DNA of 64,000 nucleotides from Vulcanimicrobiota bacterium (lineage in GTDB: Bacteria; Vulcanimicrobiota; Xenobia; Xenobiales; JADMJV01). The notes beneath the pieces were generated by a model. That model was not told the DNA's origin. It ran no database searches and saw only the letters and a program-made list of their open reading frames with translations. Shown piece after piece: positions 47,825 through 56,230 of this stretch; within the stretch, counting starts at the first letter, position 1; each line of letters opens with the position of its first letter. The stretch is from assembly GCA_023447635.1 (NCBI GenBank), contig JAEXNA010000040.1, positions 1 to 64,000 on the forward strand. Direction: 5' to 3'. The translations under genes were made by a program, and so were the position numbers.

Positions 47825-48268
47825 ATGCCCCACAGCGATCCTTTTATGCAAGCCGCCATCGACGAAGCCCGGAAGGGAGCCGCCTCGGGCGGAATCCCGA
47901 TCGGCAGCGTGCTGGTCAAGGACGGCCAGATCGTAGCCCGCGGCCATAACCAGAGAGTGCAGTTGGGCAACCCGATCCTGCACGCCGAGATCGACTGCCT
48001 GCAAAACGGCGGGCGTCTGGGAAGCTACAAGGGGACGACCCTGTACTCGACTCTGATGCCGTGCTACCTGTGCTCGGGCGCCACCGTGCAGTTCGAAATC
48101 CCCAAGGTGGTGGTCGGCGAATCGACCACCTTCCCCGGCGGGCGGGCCTTCCTGGAGCAGCACGGGGTCGAAGTCGTCTGCTACGAAGACGCCGAGTGCA
48201 TCGAGATGATGCAGAGCTTTATCGCGAACAACCCCGAACTGTGGGCCGAAGACATCGGCGAGCTGTAG
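47825..48268 (+). CDS. cytosine/nucleoside deaminase (yeast FCY1-like)
   Basis: 147 aa. Zinc deaminase motifs ILHAEIDCL (H-A-E) and LMPCYLCSGATVQFEIPKVVVGES (P-C-x-x-C). The C-terminal EVVCYEDAECIEMMQSFIANNPELWAEDIG is the arrangement of fungal cytosine deaminase and its bacterial relatives rather than TadA, which has a longer basic tail. It converts cytosine, isocytosine or guanine-type substrates to the keto form in pyrimidine salvage; which one is not certain from sequence. Single gene. Confidence 0.9.
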   Translation: MPHSDPFMQAAIDEARKGAASGGIPIGSVLVKDGQIVARGHNQRVQLGNPILHAEIDCLQNGGRLGSYKGTTLYSTLMPCYLCSGATVQFEIPKVVVGESTTFPGGRAFLEQHGVEVVCYEDAECIEMMQSFIANNPELWAEDIGEL

Positions 48269-48273
48269 AGCGT

Positions 48274-48549
48274 TTAGACCCCGAGCTCTTCGGCCAGCTG
48301 GTCGCCGTAGGTCTCGAACAGGTCCCGATCGTCGTCTTCGGCTTCGACTTCGCGCACCACGCGCCAGCCGGTCGCCTGGTTCTCTAAGAACTCCTGGCGC
48401 AGCACGAAGTAGCCCTGATAGGCTTTGACCCACATGTAGGTGTCGTAGGCCTCGGAATCCGTGATAGGAGGCTGCAGGTTACGGGTTTTCACGATGTCGG
48501 CGCGACGACCGTCACCAAGAATGAAGAAATAGGCTCCGTCGGTCGCCAC
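48274..48549 (-). CDS. small hypothetical protein, start uncertain
   Basis: 91 aa from GTG 48549. The reading frame remains coding-like upstream (TIQTCDIEVVTFVATDGAYFFI), and a CTG at 48588 with GGAAGA seven bases before it would give 104 residues starting 17 bp after the previous stop. A strand-rich N-terminus is followed by an acidic C-terminus (VEAEDDDRDLFETYGDQLAEELG). No family recognised. Last gene of the minus-strand group beginning at 50072. Confidence 0.6.
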   Translation of the reverse strand: MATDGAYFFILGDGRRADIVKTRNLQPPITDSEAYDTYMWVKAYQGYFVLRQEFLENQATGWRVVREVEAEDDDRDLFETYGDQLAEELGV

Positions 48550-48605
48550 GAAGGTGACGACTTCGATGTCGCAGGTCTGTATAGTCAGGGGTTGTCTTCC
48601 GTTCG

Positions 48606-49664
48606 TCAGGTGGTTCCAGACGTCGACGTTGTCCGCGAGACGGTCGCCTCGGGCGGTAGGCCGTTCGACTGGTTCGAGCCTTGCTCGATATGAGGCGGCT
48701 GGGCAGCCGCTTCCCCCCCGGTGGCAGCCTTGTTCTGCTGCACCTTTGTGTAAATCTTATGTCCGACCTTGATGCCGAGCATGCCGATGGCGGCTACGGT
48801 CAGGGGCAGCCCTCCGACGACGGCGGCAGCCCCAATGGCCACGCCCGTTCCGATCTTGAGCAGCCCTTCGGTCGTCTTGCCCTTGGTCAGGTCTCGGACA
48901 CCGAGTACCGTATCGACGCCGGCGTGGACCAGACCCAGGGGGGTCAGGGTGGTGGCCGCCGCCCCCGCTACCTGACCGACCACTTCGGATGTGGTCAGCA
49001 TCCCGCCCATCACGGCGGCGGTGGCGGCGCTGCGGGTACCGACCGCGATGCCGCCGACGCCCTCGAGGATCTTCTCGGTGTTCTTCTCTTTGATGCCGTG
49101 CTTGAGCTCTTTGACGCCGTTGATCGTCAGCGGCACGGCCAGCAGACCTGCGCCAACGGTTCCCACGCCCAGCGCCACTTCCATGGCGGTGGACAGGTGG
49201 TGAGCCGCTTCGTGTCCGATGGTGGCCAGTTCGGCGGTGGTGGCATCAGCAGCCTCGGACGCCGTGGATAGGCCGTGCTGAGCGACTTCCGCGCCGTGGG
49301 CGGCGGCTTTGCTGGCCCCTTGAGCGGCCACTTTGGCACCGCCTTCGGCGGCGACCTTGGCTCCAACCTTGGCGGTCGATTCCGCCGCAGCCTTGGCTGT
49401 GCCGTGACTTACCGCCTCGGTAGCGACTTTGGCGGTGCTATGGCTGGCAGCCTCGCTGGCCACCTTGGCCGTTCCGTGTCCAACGGCCTCGGTGGCGCCG
49501 TGGCCGACCGCTTCGGTAGCCGCGTGATGAGCGTTGTGGCCCAACTTCTCGATGATCTCGGTGCCCATGTGGCCGCCCAGCAGTCCGTCTTCCTTGAAGC
49601 CGTGGCCGTGGCCGTGAGCCGCATGCCCGTGTCCGTCGTCGTGAGCTTTGGGGCTGTTGTTCAA
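48606..49664 (-). CDS. His-rich, Ala-repeat helical protein with hydrophobic C-half
   Basis: 352 aa. The first 22 residues contain HDDGHGHAAHGHGHG, a likely metal-binding string. Residues about 40-135 are short amphipathic repeats of 11-12 residues with TEAVGHGTAKVA / SEAASHSTAKVA / TEAVSHGTAKAA. Then come several hydrophobic Gly/Ala helices (ALGVGTVGAGLLAVPL, GLLKIGTGVAIGAAAVVGGLPLTVAAIGMLGI) and a polar tail. The repeats recall LEA- or apolipoprotein-like helices. No enzyme motif and no signal peptide. It starts three bases after the 49668-50072 gene, so the two are coupled. A run of seven G near its 3' end is a possible frameshift site. Confidence 0.7.
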   Translation of the reverse strand: MNNSPKAHDDGHGHAAHGHGHGFKEDGLLGGHMGTEIIEKLGHNAHHAATEAVGHGATEAVGHGTAKVASEAASHSTAKVATEAVSHGTAKAAAESTAKVGAKVAAEGGAKVAAQGASKAAAHGAEVAQHGLSTASEAADATTAELATIGHEAAHHLSTAMEVALGVGTVGAGLLAVPLTINGVKELKHGIKEKNTEKILEGVGGIAVGTRSAATAAVMGGMLTTSEVVGQVAGAAATTLTPLGLVHAGVDTVLGVRDLTKGKTTEGLLKIGTGVAIGAAAVVGGLPLTVAAIGMLGIKVGHKIYTKVQQNKAATGGEAAAQPPHIEQGSNQSNGLPPEATVSRTTSTSGTT

Positions 49665-49667
49665 CGT

Positions 49668-50072
49668 TTAGGGAAGGTAGGTGTGGTCGTCGAGCACGGC
49701 GATGCTGCCGTTACTGTTGACCGCCACGTGCATCGAGTGATGGCCCCAGCCCTGGTCGACCTTGACGCTTTCGACCAGGTCGGCCATGTAGTCGCTGTTC
49801 GGCTCACGAAGCTTGACGGGAGCGGGGGACGGAGCGACCTCGGCCTGCGGCTGCGGGATGACGCCGTTGTTCTGCAGGTCCTGGACCATCAGGTCCATGT
49901 CGCTGCCCGGACGGGCGGTCCTTAGCGGCGCGGACGGAACGAAAGACTCGGCCTGCTCGACAGCGGGCTTCTCGGTGGGGAGAGCGGGCGCGGCCGTCGA
50001 GACACCCTTGTTAGCGATCGGGCTGAGCGCCGGGTTGAAGGTGTGATTTTTGAGCCTGAAGCTTGTATCCAT
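49668..50072 (-). CDS. hypothetical protein with Pro/Ala-rich middle
   Basis: 134 aa with GGAGAG before the ATG. The N-terminus is NHTFNPALSPIANKG, the middle is a disordered Pro/Ala/Glu linker, and the C-terminus GWGHHSMHVAVNSNGSIAVLDDHTYLP looks like a short beta hairpin pair. No recognised domain. First gene of the group 50072 to 48606 or 48274. Confidence 0.6.
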   Translation of the reverse strand: MDTSFRLKNHTFNPALSPIANKGVSTAAPALPTEKPAVEQAESFVPSAPLRTARPGSDMDLMVQDLQNNGVIPQPQAEVAPSPAPVKLREPNSDYMADLVESVKVDQGWGHHSMHVAVNSNGSIAVLDDHTYLP

Positions 50073-50166
50073 GCCGTCTCTCCGAGGTGAACTAACCTAT
50101 TCTACACAACCCTCCCCCGTCATGCTACTCCCACTCCGAGTGAAGTTGTCTAGATGATATAAAGGT

Positions 50167-51186
50167 TTACAACGACCGCCCGACGCTTTCCGCGACGGGG
50201 CCGAGCGCCTTGTACAGTTTCTCGAACCCTTCCAGCGTCATCGACTGGGGACCGTCCGAGACCGCTTCTTCGGGCTTCGGGTGGATCTCGACGATCAGGC
50301 CGTCGGCGCCGGCCGCGATAGCCGCCAGACACAGCGCCGGAACCAGTTCGCGATCGCCGGCGGCGTGCGACGGGTCGATGATCACGGGCAGGTGGGTCAA
50401 CCGCTTGAGCACGGGCACGGCCGCGATGTCGAGCGTGTTGCGGGTCATCGTTTCGAAGGTGCGGATGCCGCGCTCGCACAGGGCGACCTGCTCATTCCCC
50501 TGGGCCAGCACGTACTCGGCCGAGAGCATGAACTCTTTGAGCGAGCTCATCATGCCGCGCTTGAGAAGGACCGGCACGCGGGCGCGCCCCACCTCTTGCA
50601 GCAGGGCAAAGTTCTGCATGTTACGGGCACCGATCTGGATCATGTCCGCGTACTGGGCCACGATCTCGACATCCGAAGGCTGGATGCATTCGGTCACGAC
50701 CTTCAGGCCGTGGCGAGCGCGGGCCTGAGCCAGCAACTTGAGACCTTCTTCGCCCAGTCCCTGGAAGTCGTAGGGCGAGGTGCGCGGCTTATAAGCGCCG
50801 CCGCGAATCAGCGGCACGCCCAACTCCTTGAGCAGTTGGGCGACCTGGCCCAGTTGATCCGCGCTTTCCACAGCGCAGGGACCGGCGATCATAGTGATCT
50901 TCTCTCCACCCACCACCGCGCCGCCCACCTTGAACGAACTGGATTCGGGGCGGAACTCTCGAGAGGCCAGTTTGTAGGGGCTGCGAGAGACGAAGGCGGT
51001 CGAGACGCCGGGCAGATCGGCCAGTTCGGCCTTGAGCTCGTCTTCGCGAGGGGCGCCCATACAGCCCACCTGGGTCTGTTCATCCCCCCGAGACAAATAG
51101 GGCTTGAGCCCACGTTCCTCAATCCTTCTGAGGACGGCTCCGATCTCTTTGACGGAGGCCGATTTTTCCATAACGGCGATAAGCAT
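50167..51186 (-). CDS. aroF: 3-deoxy-7-phosphoheptulonate synthase, class I-beta
   Basis: 339 aa from ATG 51186 (AAAAGG upstream); a longer in-frame reading begins in the divergent promoter and is rejected. An N-terminal ferredoxin-like regulatory domain (1-75) precedes the DAHP synthase barrel: MIAGPCAVES, LIRGGAYKPRTSPYDFQGLG (K and R of the PEP site), IGARNMQNFALLQEVG, VLLKRGMMSS, VALCERGIRTFE, VIIDPSHAAG and IVEIHPKPEEA. It joins PEP and erythrose-4-phosphate in the first step of the shikimate pathway. trpFBA lies about 2 kb away on the same strand. Confidence 0.95.
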   Translation of the reverse strand: MLIAVMEKSASVKEIGAVLRRIEERGLKPYLSRGDEQTQVGCMGAPREDELKAELADLPGVSTAFVSRSPYKLASREFRPESSSFKVGGAVVGGEKITMIAGPCAVESADQLGQVAQLLKELGVPLIRGGAYKPRTSPYDFQGLGEEGLKLLAQARARHGLKVVTECIQPSDVEIVAQYADMIQIGARNMQNFALLQEVGRARVPVLLKRGMMSSLKEFMLSAEYVLAQGNEQVALCERGIRTFETMTRNTLDIAAVPVLKRLTHLPVIIDPSHAAGDRELVPALCLAAIAAGADGLIVEIHPKPEEAVSDGPQSMTLEGFEKLYKALGPVAESVGRSL

Positions 51187-51347
51187 GAACGCCTTTTCTG
51201 AGGGTGAGCGGTCGGTCCCTGGCGAAAGCGGCCCTCCAGGACAAAATAACCCCGAAAAATGGGACTTCGTCCGCTCCAACCGAGTCTCCCGGCCAGAACC
51301 GGGGCAGCTCACGGAATCTTCATCGACGTGTTCAAATCTTTAACACC

Positions 51348-52970
51348 ATGTTCATCCCCAGGATCGCTGGCTTTTTTATAGTAGGAGTTGTGATGATCTC
51401 GTCCTTTAGCCCGCTCGGTTTCACCAATCCGGTCAACACCGCCAGCGGCGTCGCCAAACTGATCACGACGATCCCGCAGGCCGAGGCCACGGGGCCGTCC
51501 GAGAGCGTGAACCTGTCCGCCGGGTCCGCAGCAGCGGCCGCTCCTCTGGCTCAAGAGGCCCCCGGCCCGGCCAAGTTGCCCACCGCCTGGCACAAAGAGC
51601 AGATCATGTACTTCCCCCTGACCGACCGGTTCGCCGATGGGGACACCAGCAACAACTTCGCCGTCGACCGCAGCCACCCGGGCGGCTTCTGGGGCGGCGA
51701 TCTGAAGGGGCTGACCGAAAAACTCGACTATATCCAGTCGCTGGGCGCCACCTCGATCTGGCTATCTCCGCTGGCCGACAACACCCAGGAGATGCGCCTG
51801 GGCGACTATCACGGCTACGGACACCACGGCTACTGGATCCGCGACCACTACGCGGTGGAAGAGCATCAGGGCAGCATGACCGATGCCAAAAAGCTGGTCG
51901 AAGAAGCCCACAAGCGGGGGCTGAAAGTGGTTCTGGACGTGGTGCTCAACCACGTCGGCCCCGACCACAGTTGGGTCACCGACCCGGACAAGAAGGATTG
52001 GTTCCACAACGCCGGCGGTATCGGCGACTGGAGCGACCCTCGTCAAGTCGAACGAGGCGACCTGGGCGGCCTGCCCGACCTGAACCAGGAGAACCCCGAG
52101 GTTCACAAATATCTGGTCGACAACACCCTGTGGTGGATCAACGAAGTCGGGGTCGACGGCATCCGCCTCGACGCGGTCAAGCACGTGAGCCACGACTTCT
52201 GGTCGAAGTTTATCCCCGAGGTCAAAGAGAAGTCCGGCAAAGACGACCTGTTCGTGATGGGCGAGGCGTTCCACGGCGACCCCAACGTCGTCGCCTCCTA
52301 CCAGCGAGCCGGCATCGACTACCTTTTCGACCTGCCGCTGTATTACACCATGCGAGAAACCTTCGGGCAGGGGCAGAGCATGAAGCGCGTGGCCGAGCGA
52401 CTGAGCCAGGACGGCGTCTACGACGACGCCTCGAAACTGGTCACCGTGCTGGACAACCACGACCTTCCGCGCTTCCTTTCCACCGCCAGCAAGAACGCTC
52501 CCGGCGAAGGCGATCAGCGGCTGAAACAGGCCGTTGCCTTCCAGATGACGGTGCGCGGCGTGCCTTCGGTTTACTACGGCACCGAGGCCGGGTTCTCGGG
52601 TGGAGAAGACCCGCACAACCGCGAGATGATGGAGTTCGACACCCGTCCCGACCTGAAGTCGCACATGCAGAAACTGACCCATCTGCGCAACGGGTCCGAG
52701 GCGCTGCAGCACGGTGCCCAGCGCGAGATGTGGGTCGACGACGCGGTCTACGCCTTCAGCCGGGCCACCGAAAAAGAAGAAGTGATCGCTGTCTTCCACA
52801 ACGGCACCCAGCCCAGCCATCGCGGTATCCCGCTGCGCTCCGAGAGCAACCTGCGCGACGGCACGGTGCTGGTCGACGCCCTGAGCGGCAAAGAGTTCAC
52901 CGTGCGCGATGGACGTCTCGAGGTGCCGCTCGAGCCGCTGACCCCGCTGGTCTTGACCGTTAAGCCTTAG
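51348..52970 (+). CDS. GH13 alpha-amylase, probably exported
   Basis: 540 aa from ATG 51348, which supplies a signal-like start (MFIPRIAGFFIVGVVMISSF). A second ATG at 51393 has the best ribosome site (AGGAG) but would lose most of the signal. GH13 regions: DVVLNHVGPDHSW, GIRLDAVKHV (nucleophile Asp), FVMGEAFHG (acid Glu), VTVLDNHDLPRF (third Asp); the catalytic barrel starts at MYFPLTDRFADGDTSNN. A C-terminal beta domain closes it (EVIAVFHNG .. LTPLVLTV). Hydrolyses alpha-1,4-glucans. Divergent from aroF. Confidence 0.93.
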   Translation: MFIPRIAGFFIVGVVMISSFSPLGFTNPVNTASGVAKLITTIPQAEATGPSESVNLSAGSAAAAAPLAQEAPGPAKLPTAWHKEQIMYFPLTDRFADGDTSNNFAVDRSHPGGFWGGDLKGLTEKLDYIQSLGATSIWLSPLADNTQEMRLGDYHGYGHHGYWIRDHYAVEEHQGSMTDAKKLVEEAHKRGLKVVLDVVLNHVGPDHSWVTDPDKKDWFHNAGGIGDWSDPRQVERGDLGGLPDLNQENPEVHKYLVDNTLWWINEVGVDGIRLDAVKHVSHDFWSKFIPEVKEKSGKDDLFVMGEAFHGDPNVVASYQRAGIDYLFDLPLYYTMRETFGQGQSMKRVAERLSQDGVYDDASKLVTVLDNHDLPRFLSTASKNAPGEGDQRLKQAVAFQMTVRGVPSVYYGTEAGFSGGEDPHNREMMEFDTRPDLKSHMQKLTHLRNGSEALQHGAQREMWVDDAVYAFSRATEKEEVIAVFHNGTQPSHRGIPLRSESNLRDGTVLVDALSGKEFTVRDGRLEVPLEPLTPLVLTVKP

Positions 52971-52993
52971 AACCGCCTTCTCGACGATCCCGC

Positions 52994-53027
52994 AAAAAAA
53001 AGAGCCCGATCTCTCGGGCTCTTTTTT
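52994..53027. terminator. strong bidirectional terminator between amylase and trpA
   Basis: A-run, AGAGCCCGA-TCTC-TCGGGCTCT, T-run. Serves both convergent genes. Confidence 0.92.
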
Positions 53028-53044
53028 CGCCTATGTCGGTCGGC

Positions 53045-53833
53045 TTAGACGGCGGCGGGACGGGTTGCTTCCACCAGCGGGGCCAGGAAGTCGCGAACCG
53101 CTTCCCTGATCGGCTGACCGGCCTCGTGCGCCTTGCCGATCGCCTCGATCAGCGCGGTGCCGACGATCACTCCGTCAGCGCCCGCTTCCAGCATGGCCGG
53201 CACCTGCTCGGACGAGCGGATACCGAAGCCAACCAGAACCGGCACCGTGCTGTCGCGTTTGGCATCAGCGATAAGCGTCGACAGTTCGTCGCTCATCGCT
53301 GTGGTGCCGCCGGTCACGCCGCGCACCGCCACCAGGTAGAGAAACCCCTGGGCCTGCTTAGCTACCTCGACCCGACGAGCGGCGGCGCTGGTCGGGGCCA
53401 GAAAGCTGACCAGTTCCAGGCCGTGGCGGGCGCAAGTCTCGGCCACCGGTTCCGACTCTTCGAAAGACAGGTCGGGTACGATCAGCCCCTTGCCTCCGGC
53501 CTCGGCCAGACGCCGGCAGAACTCGTCGAGCCCGGCGTGAAAGACCAGATTGGCGTAGGTCATACAGACGGCGGGTACGCCCGTCGCCTCGGTGGCCTTG
53601 CGGGTCAACTCGAAGCAGCGGTCGACCGTCATGCCGGCGTCGAGCGCCTGGGACGAAGAGTGCTGAATGACTGGACCGTCCGCAATCGGATCCGAGAACG
53701 GGAACCCGACCTCAAAAAACGGGCATCCGGCCTCGACCAGGCCCTGAACCGACTCGATGAAGCCGTCTTCGCTGGGCCAGCCACAGGTCAGGTAAGGAAC
53801 GACGGCGGGATAGCTCTCACGAATTCCGATCAT
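53045..53833 (-). CDS. trpA: tryptophan synthase alpha chain
   Basis: 262 aa. VPYLTCGWPSEDGF, catalytic Glu in FFEVGFPFSDPIADGP, Asp in IVPDLSFEES, LVAVRGVTGG (loop 6) and VGFGIRSSEQV, VIVGTALIEAI (phosphate site). Cleaves indole-3-glycerol phosphate, passing indole to TrpB. Starts inside the trpB stop (4-bp overlap). Last gene of the trpFBA operon. Confidence 0.97.
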   Translation of the reverse strand: MIGIRESYPAVVPYLTCGWPSEDGFIESVQGLVEAGCPFFEVGFPFSDPIADGPVIQHSSSQALDAGMTVDRCFELTRKATEATGVPAVCMTYANLVFHAGLDEFCRRLAEAGGKGLIVPDLSFEESEPVAETCARHGLELVSFLAPTSAAARRVEVAKQAQGFLYLVAVRGVTGGTTAMSDELSTLIADAKRDSTVPVLVGFGIRSSEQVPAMLEAGADGVIVGTALIEAIGKAHEAGQPIREAVRDFLAPLVEATRPAAV

Positions 53834-55032
53834 GCCTGGCCTCCTGCGGTCAGTCGCTCGACTTCGGCGACGTCTTTGTCGCCCCGGCCGGAGCAGCAGA
53901 TCACCCAGTCGCCTTCGCCGGGATAGTTCCTGGCGTTGCGAGCGCCCCAGGCGATCGCGTGCGAGGTCTCTAAAGCGGCGATGATCCCTTCACAGCGGGC
54001 AACCTGGGCAAATGCATCCAGCGCCTCCGCGTCCGAGACCGACTCGTAAGAGACCCGATCGCTGTCCTTCCAGTGCGAGTGCTCTGGCCCGACGCCGGGG
54101 TAGTCCAGTCCGGCCGACAGCGAGTGGGTCTCACTGACCTGGCCGTCCCTTTGCAAAAGATAGGTGCGCGCTCCGTGCAGCACTCCAGGCTGGCCGGCCG
54201 AAAGCGAGCGGCAGTGCTCGCCGATCTCCTCCCCTCGGCCTCCGGCCTCGACCCCCACCAGTTTCACCGAAGGGTGCTCCAGGAACGGGTAAAAGGCTCC
54301 CGCCGCGTTCGATCCTCCCCCCACACAGGCGATGACCCGTGAGGGAAGATGGCCCAACTGCTCGTGAGCTTCCATCCCGATGACGGACTGGAAATCGCGC
54401 ACCATCATGGGGAACGGGTGGGGACCCACCACCGATCCGATGATGTAGTGAGTGTTTTCGACCGAGGCCACCCAGTCGCGCAGGGCGGCGTTGGTGGCGT
54501 CTTTCAGAGTTTTGGCTCCGGATTCGACCGGCACCACCTCGGCCCCCAGCAGCTTCATCCGGTAGACGTTGAGCGCCTGACGGCGGACATCTTCGGCCCC
54601 CATGTAGACGGTACAGGGGAGGTTGAAGCGGGCGCACACGGTGGCCGTGGCCACGCCGTGCTGGCCTGCCCCGGTCTCGGCGATGATGCGGATCTTGCCC
54701 AGCCGTTTGGCCAGCAGCACCTGACCCAGGCAGTTGTTCAGTTTGTGCGACCCGGTGTGGTTCAGGTCTTCGCGCTTCAGCCAGACGCGAACGCCTTCCG
54801 CGCCCCAGGCCTTTTCTAAACCGGCGGCCCGGGTCAGCGGCGTTGGACGCCCGGAGAACTCGGTCAGCTCTCGGCGAAGCTCGGCCTGAAAGACGGGGTC
54901 GTCTTTGGTCTGACGGTACTGCTCTTCCAGCACCACCAGGGCGCTATGCAGCGTCTCGGGGACAAAGCGCCCCCCGTAATCTCCGAAACGGCCACGCGCG
55001 TCGGGCCATTGGGTCAGGGTTTCCATGTTCAC
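53830..55032 (-). CDS. trpB: tryptophan synthase beta chain
   Basis: 400 aa. PLP lysine in KREDLNHTGSHKLNNCLGQ, then ETGAGQHGVATATVCA, GSVVGPHPFPMMVRDFQSVIG, CVGGGSNAAGAFYPF and SAGLDYPGVGPEHS; the canonical TrpB1 type. Makes tryptophan from indole and serine. Two in-frame Met codons (residues 1 and 3) are possible starts. About 30 bp separate it from trpF; overlaps trpA by 4 bp. Confidence 0.98.
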   Translation of the reverse strand: MNMETLTQWPDARGRFGDYGGRFVPETLHSALVVLEEQYRQTKDDPVFQAELRRELTEFSGRPTPLTRAAGLEKAWGAEGVRVWLKREDLNHTGSHKLNNCLGQVLLAKRLGKIRIIAETGAGQHGVATATVCARFNLPCTVYMGAEDVRRQALNVYRMKLLGAEVVPVESGAKTLKDATNAALRDWVASVENTHYIIGSVVGPHPFPMMVRDFQSVIGMEAHEQLGHLPSRVIACVGGGSNAAGAFYPFLEHPSVKLVGVEAGGRGEEIGEHCRSLSAGQPGVLHGARTYLLQRDGQVSETHSLSAGLDYPGVGPEHSHWKDSDRVSYESVSDAEALDAFAQVARCEGIIAALETSHAIAWGARNARNYPGEGDWVICCSGRGDKDVAEVERLTAGGQA

Positions 55033-55062
55033 CTCTGTGGGGTTGTCGTCGACGCGGTCGTT

Positions 55063-55665
55063 CTAGAGCCGCGCCGCCGCGAAAAACTGTCGTAACTTGT
55101 CCGGGTCTTTACGGCCCGGCTCGGCCTCGACCCCGCTGGCCACATCCAGGCCGTGCAGCGAAGGCAGCTGACGAGCGTCTGCCACGTTGGCCGAGGTGAG
55201 TCCTCCAGCCAGAAAGGTGGGCGCGGGAAAGTCGCGGCCCTGCAGGTAGCTCCAGGGGAAGGTTCGTCCCGTGCCGCCGGCCACGCCGTCCTGATAGCTG
55301 TCGAGCAGAAACGCCCCGACCCGCCCGGCATAGCTGTCGACCGCTTCGAGGTCGCCGCTCTGGCGGATACGCAGCGCTTTCCAGACTCGCCGTCCGTAGC
55401 GAGCGCAAAACTCGGGACTTTCCGAGCCGTGAAGCTGGACTCGGTCGACCAGGCTCAGAGCGCGGTCGACCTGGGTGGGCTGAGGGTCGACCATGACGGC
55501 CACAGAGAGCACCGAGGTGGGAAGGGCACTGACCAGACGGCCCAACTGGTCCCAATCGACCCGGCGAGGGCTGGAGGCCAGGATAAAGCCACAGATATCG
55601 GCCCCCAGCTCACAGGCCAGGGCCACGTCTTCCGGCCTGGTGAGGCCACAAATCTTGATCTTCAA
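55063..55665 (-). CDS. trpF: phosphoribosylanthranilate isomerase
   Basis: 200 aa. KICGLTRPEDVALACELGADICGFIL holds the catalytic Cys; Asp side in AFLLDSYQDGVAGGTG; phosphate-binding FLAGGLTSANV and LDVASGVEAEPGRKD. Converts phosphoribosyl anthranilate to CdRP. Overlaps the upstream membrane protein gene by 4 bp. trpE, trpG, trpD and trpC are not in the window. Confidence 0.96.
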   Translation of the reverse strand: MKIKICGLTRPEDVALACELGADICGFILASSPRRVDWDQLGRLVSALPTSVLSVAVMVDPQPTQVDRALSLVDRVQLHGSESPEFCARYGRRVWKALRIRQSGDLEAVDSYAGRVGAFLLDSYQDGVAGGTGRTFPWSYLQGRDFPAPTFLAGGLTSANVADARQLPSLHGLDVASGVEAEPGRKDPDKLRQFFAAARL

Positions 55666-56108
55666 TCTTGCAGTTTTTCTAGCGTGGCGGGATCAGCCTG
55701 GGCGTCTCTTAGCTGTTCGGCCAGAGCGGACAGCTCTCGGGCCTGCTCCAGGGTCATCACCGAGCCCAGCTTTTTGACCCCGGCCAGGGCGTCGACCATA
55801 GCGATCACCGCCAGAACCAGCGCCAGGCCGATCACGGCGACCCAGTAGTAGAACAGGCGAATCACCTGATCGGGGTCGGCGGCTCCTGGCTCGGGAAGGC
55901 GGCCGAAGAAGATCAAGGCGCTCATGGTCAGGAGTAGGGCCGAGCCTACGGCGCGTCTCAGTAGGCGGGCCAGGTCGGGACGACCGGCCAGCATGTCGGC
56001 GCTGCCTCGGAACGAGCTGCGATAGTGTCGCCACTCGGAGAGAAGGAAGGAGAGGGCCCCCGCGGCGAGTGCCACAGAGAAAGCTTTGACCAGAAGCAGG
56101 GCGTCCAC
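55662..56108 (-). CDS. three-helix membrane protein upstream of trpF
   Basis: 148 aa. Three hydrophobic segments (LLVKAFSVALAAGALSFLL, LLRRAVGSALLLTMSALIFFG, LFYYWVAVIGLALVLAVIAMV) then a cytosolic helix tail (LEQARELSALAEQLRDAQADPATLEKL). No recognised domain. Its ATG opens the trp operon and its end overlaps trpF, so it is co-expressed with tryptophan synthesis; a link to that pathway is unproven. Confidence 0.65.
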   Translation of the reverse strand: MDALLLVKAFSVALAAGALSFLLSEWRHYRSSFRGSADMLAGRPDLARLLRRAVGSALLLTMSALIFFGRLPEPGAADPDQVIRLFYYWVAVIGLALVLAVIAMVDALAGVKKLGSVMTLEQARELSALAEQLRDAQADPATLEKLQD

Positions 56109-56189
56109 GGATAAACCCTACCCCGCTCCTCCCGGAAAGTCAATCAACTGCGGGTTTAGGCGGGCCGGAAAGGTTATTGGGGATCGCAA

Positions 56190-56219
56190 AGGCCCACCCT
56201 CGGATCCGAGGGTGGGCCT
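56190..56219 (-). terminator. 30-bp perfect palindrome, probable terminator
   Basis: AGGCCCACCCTCGGA / TCCGAGGGTGGGCCT without loop bases, 11 bp after the stop of the 56231-56806 gene. On the minus strand it is followed by TTTGCG, so a terminator for that gene is likely although the T-run is short. Confidence 0.65.
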
Positions 56220-56230
56220 ATGGGGAGAAC

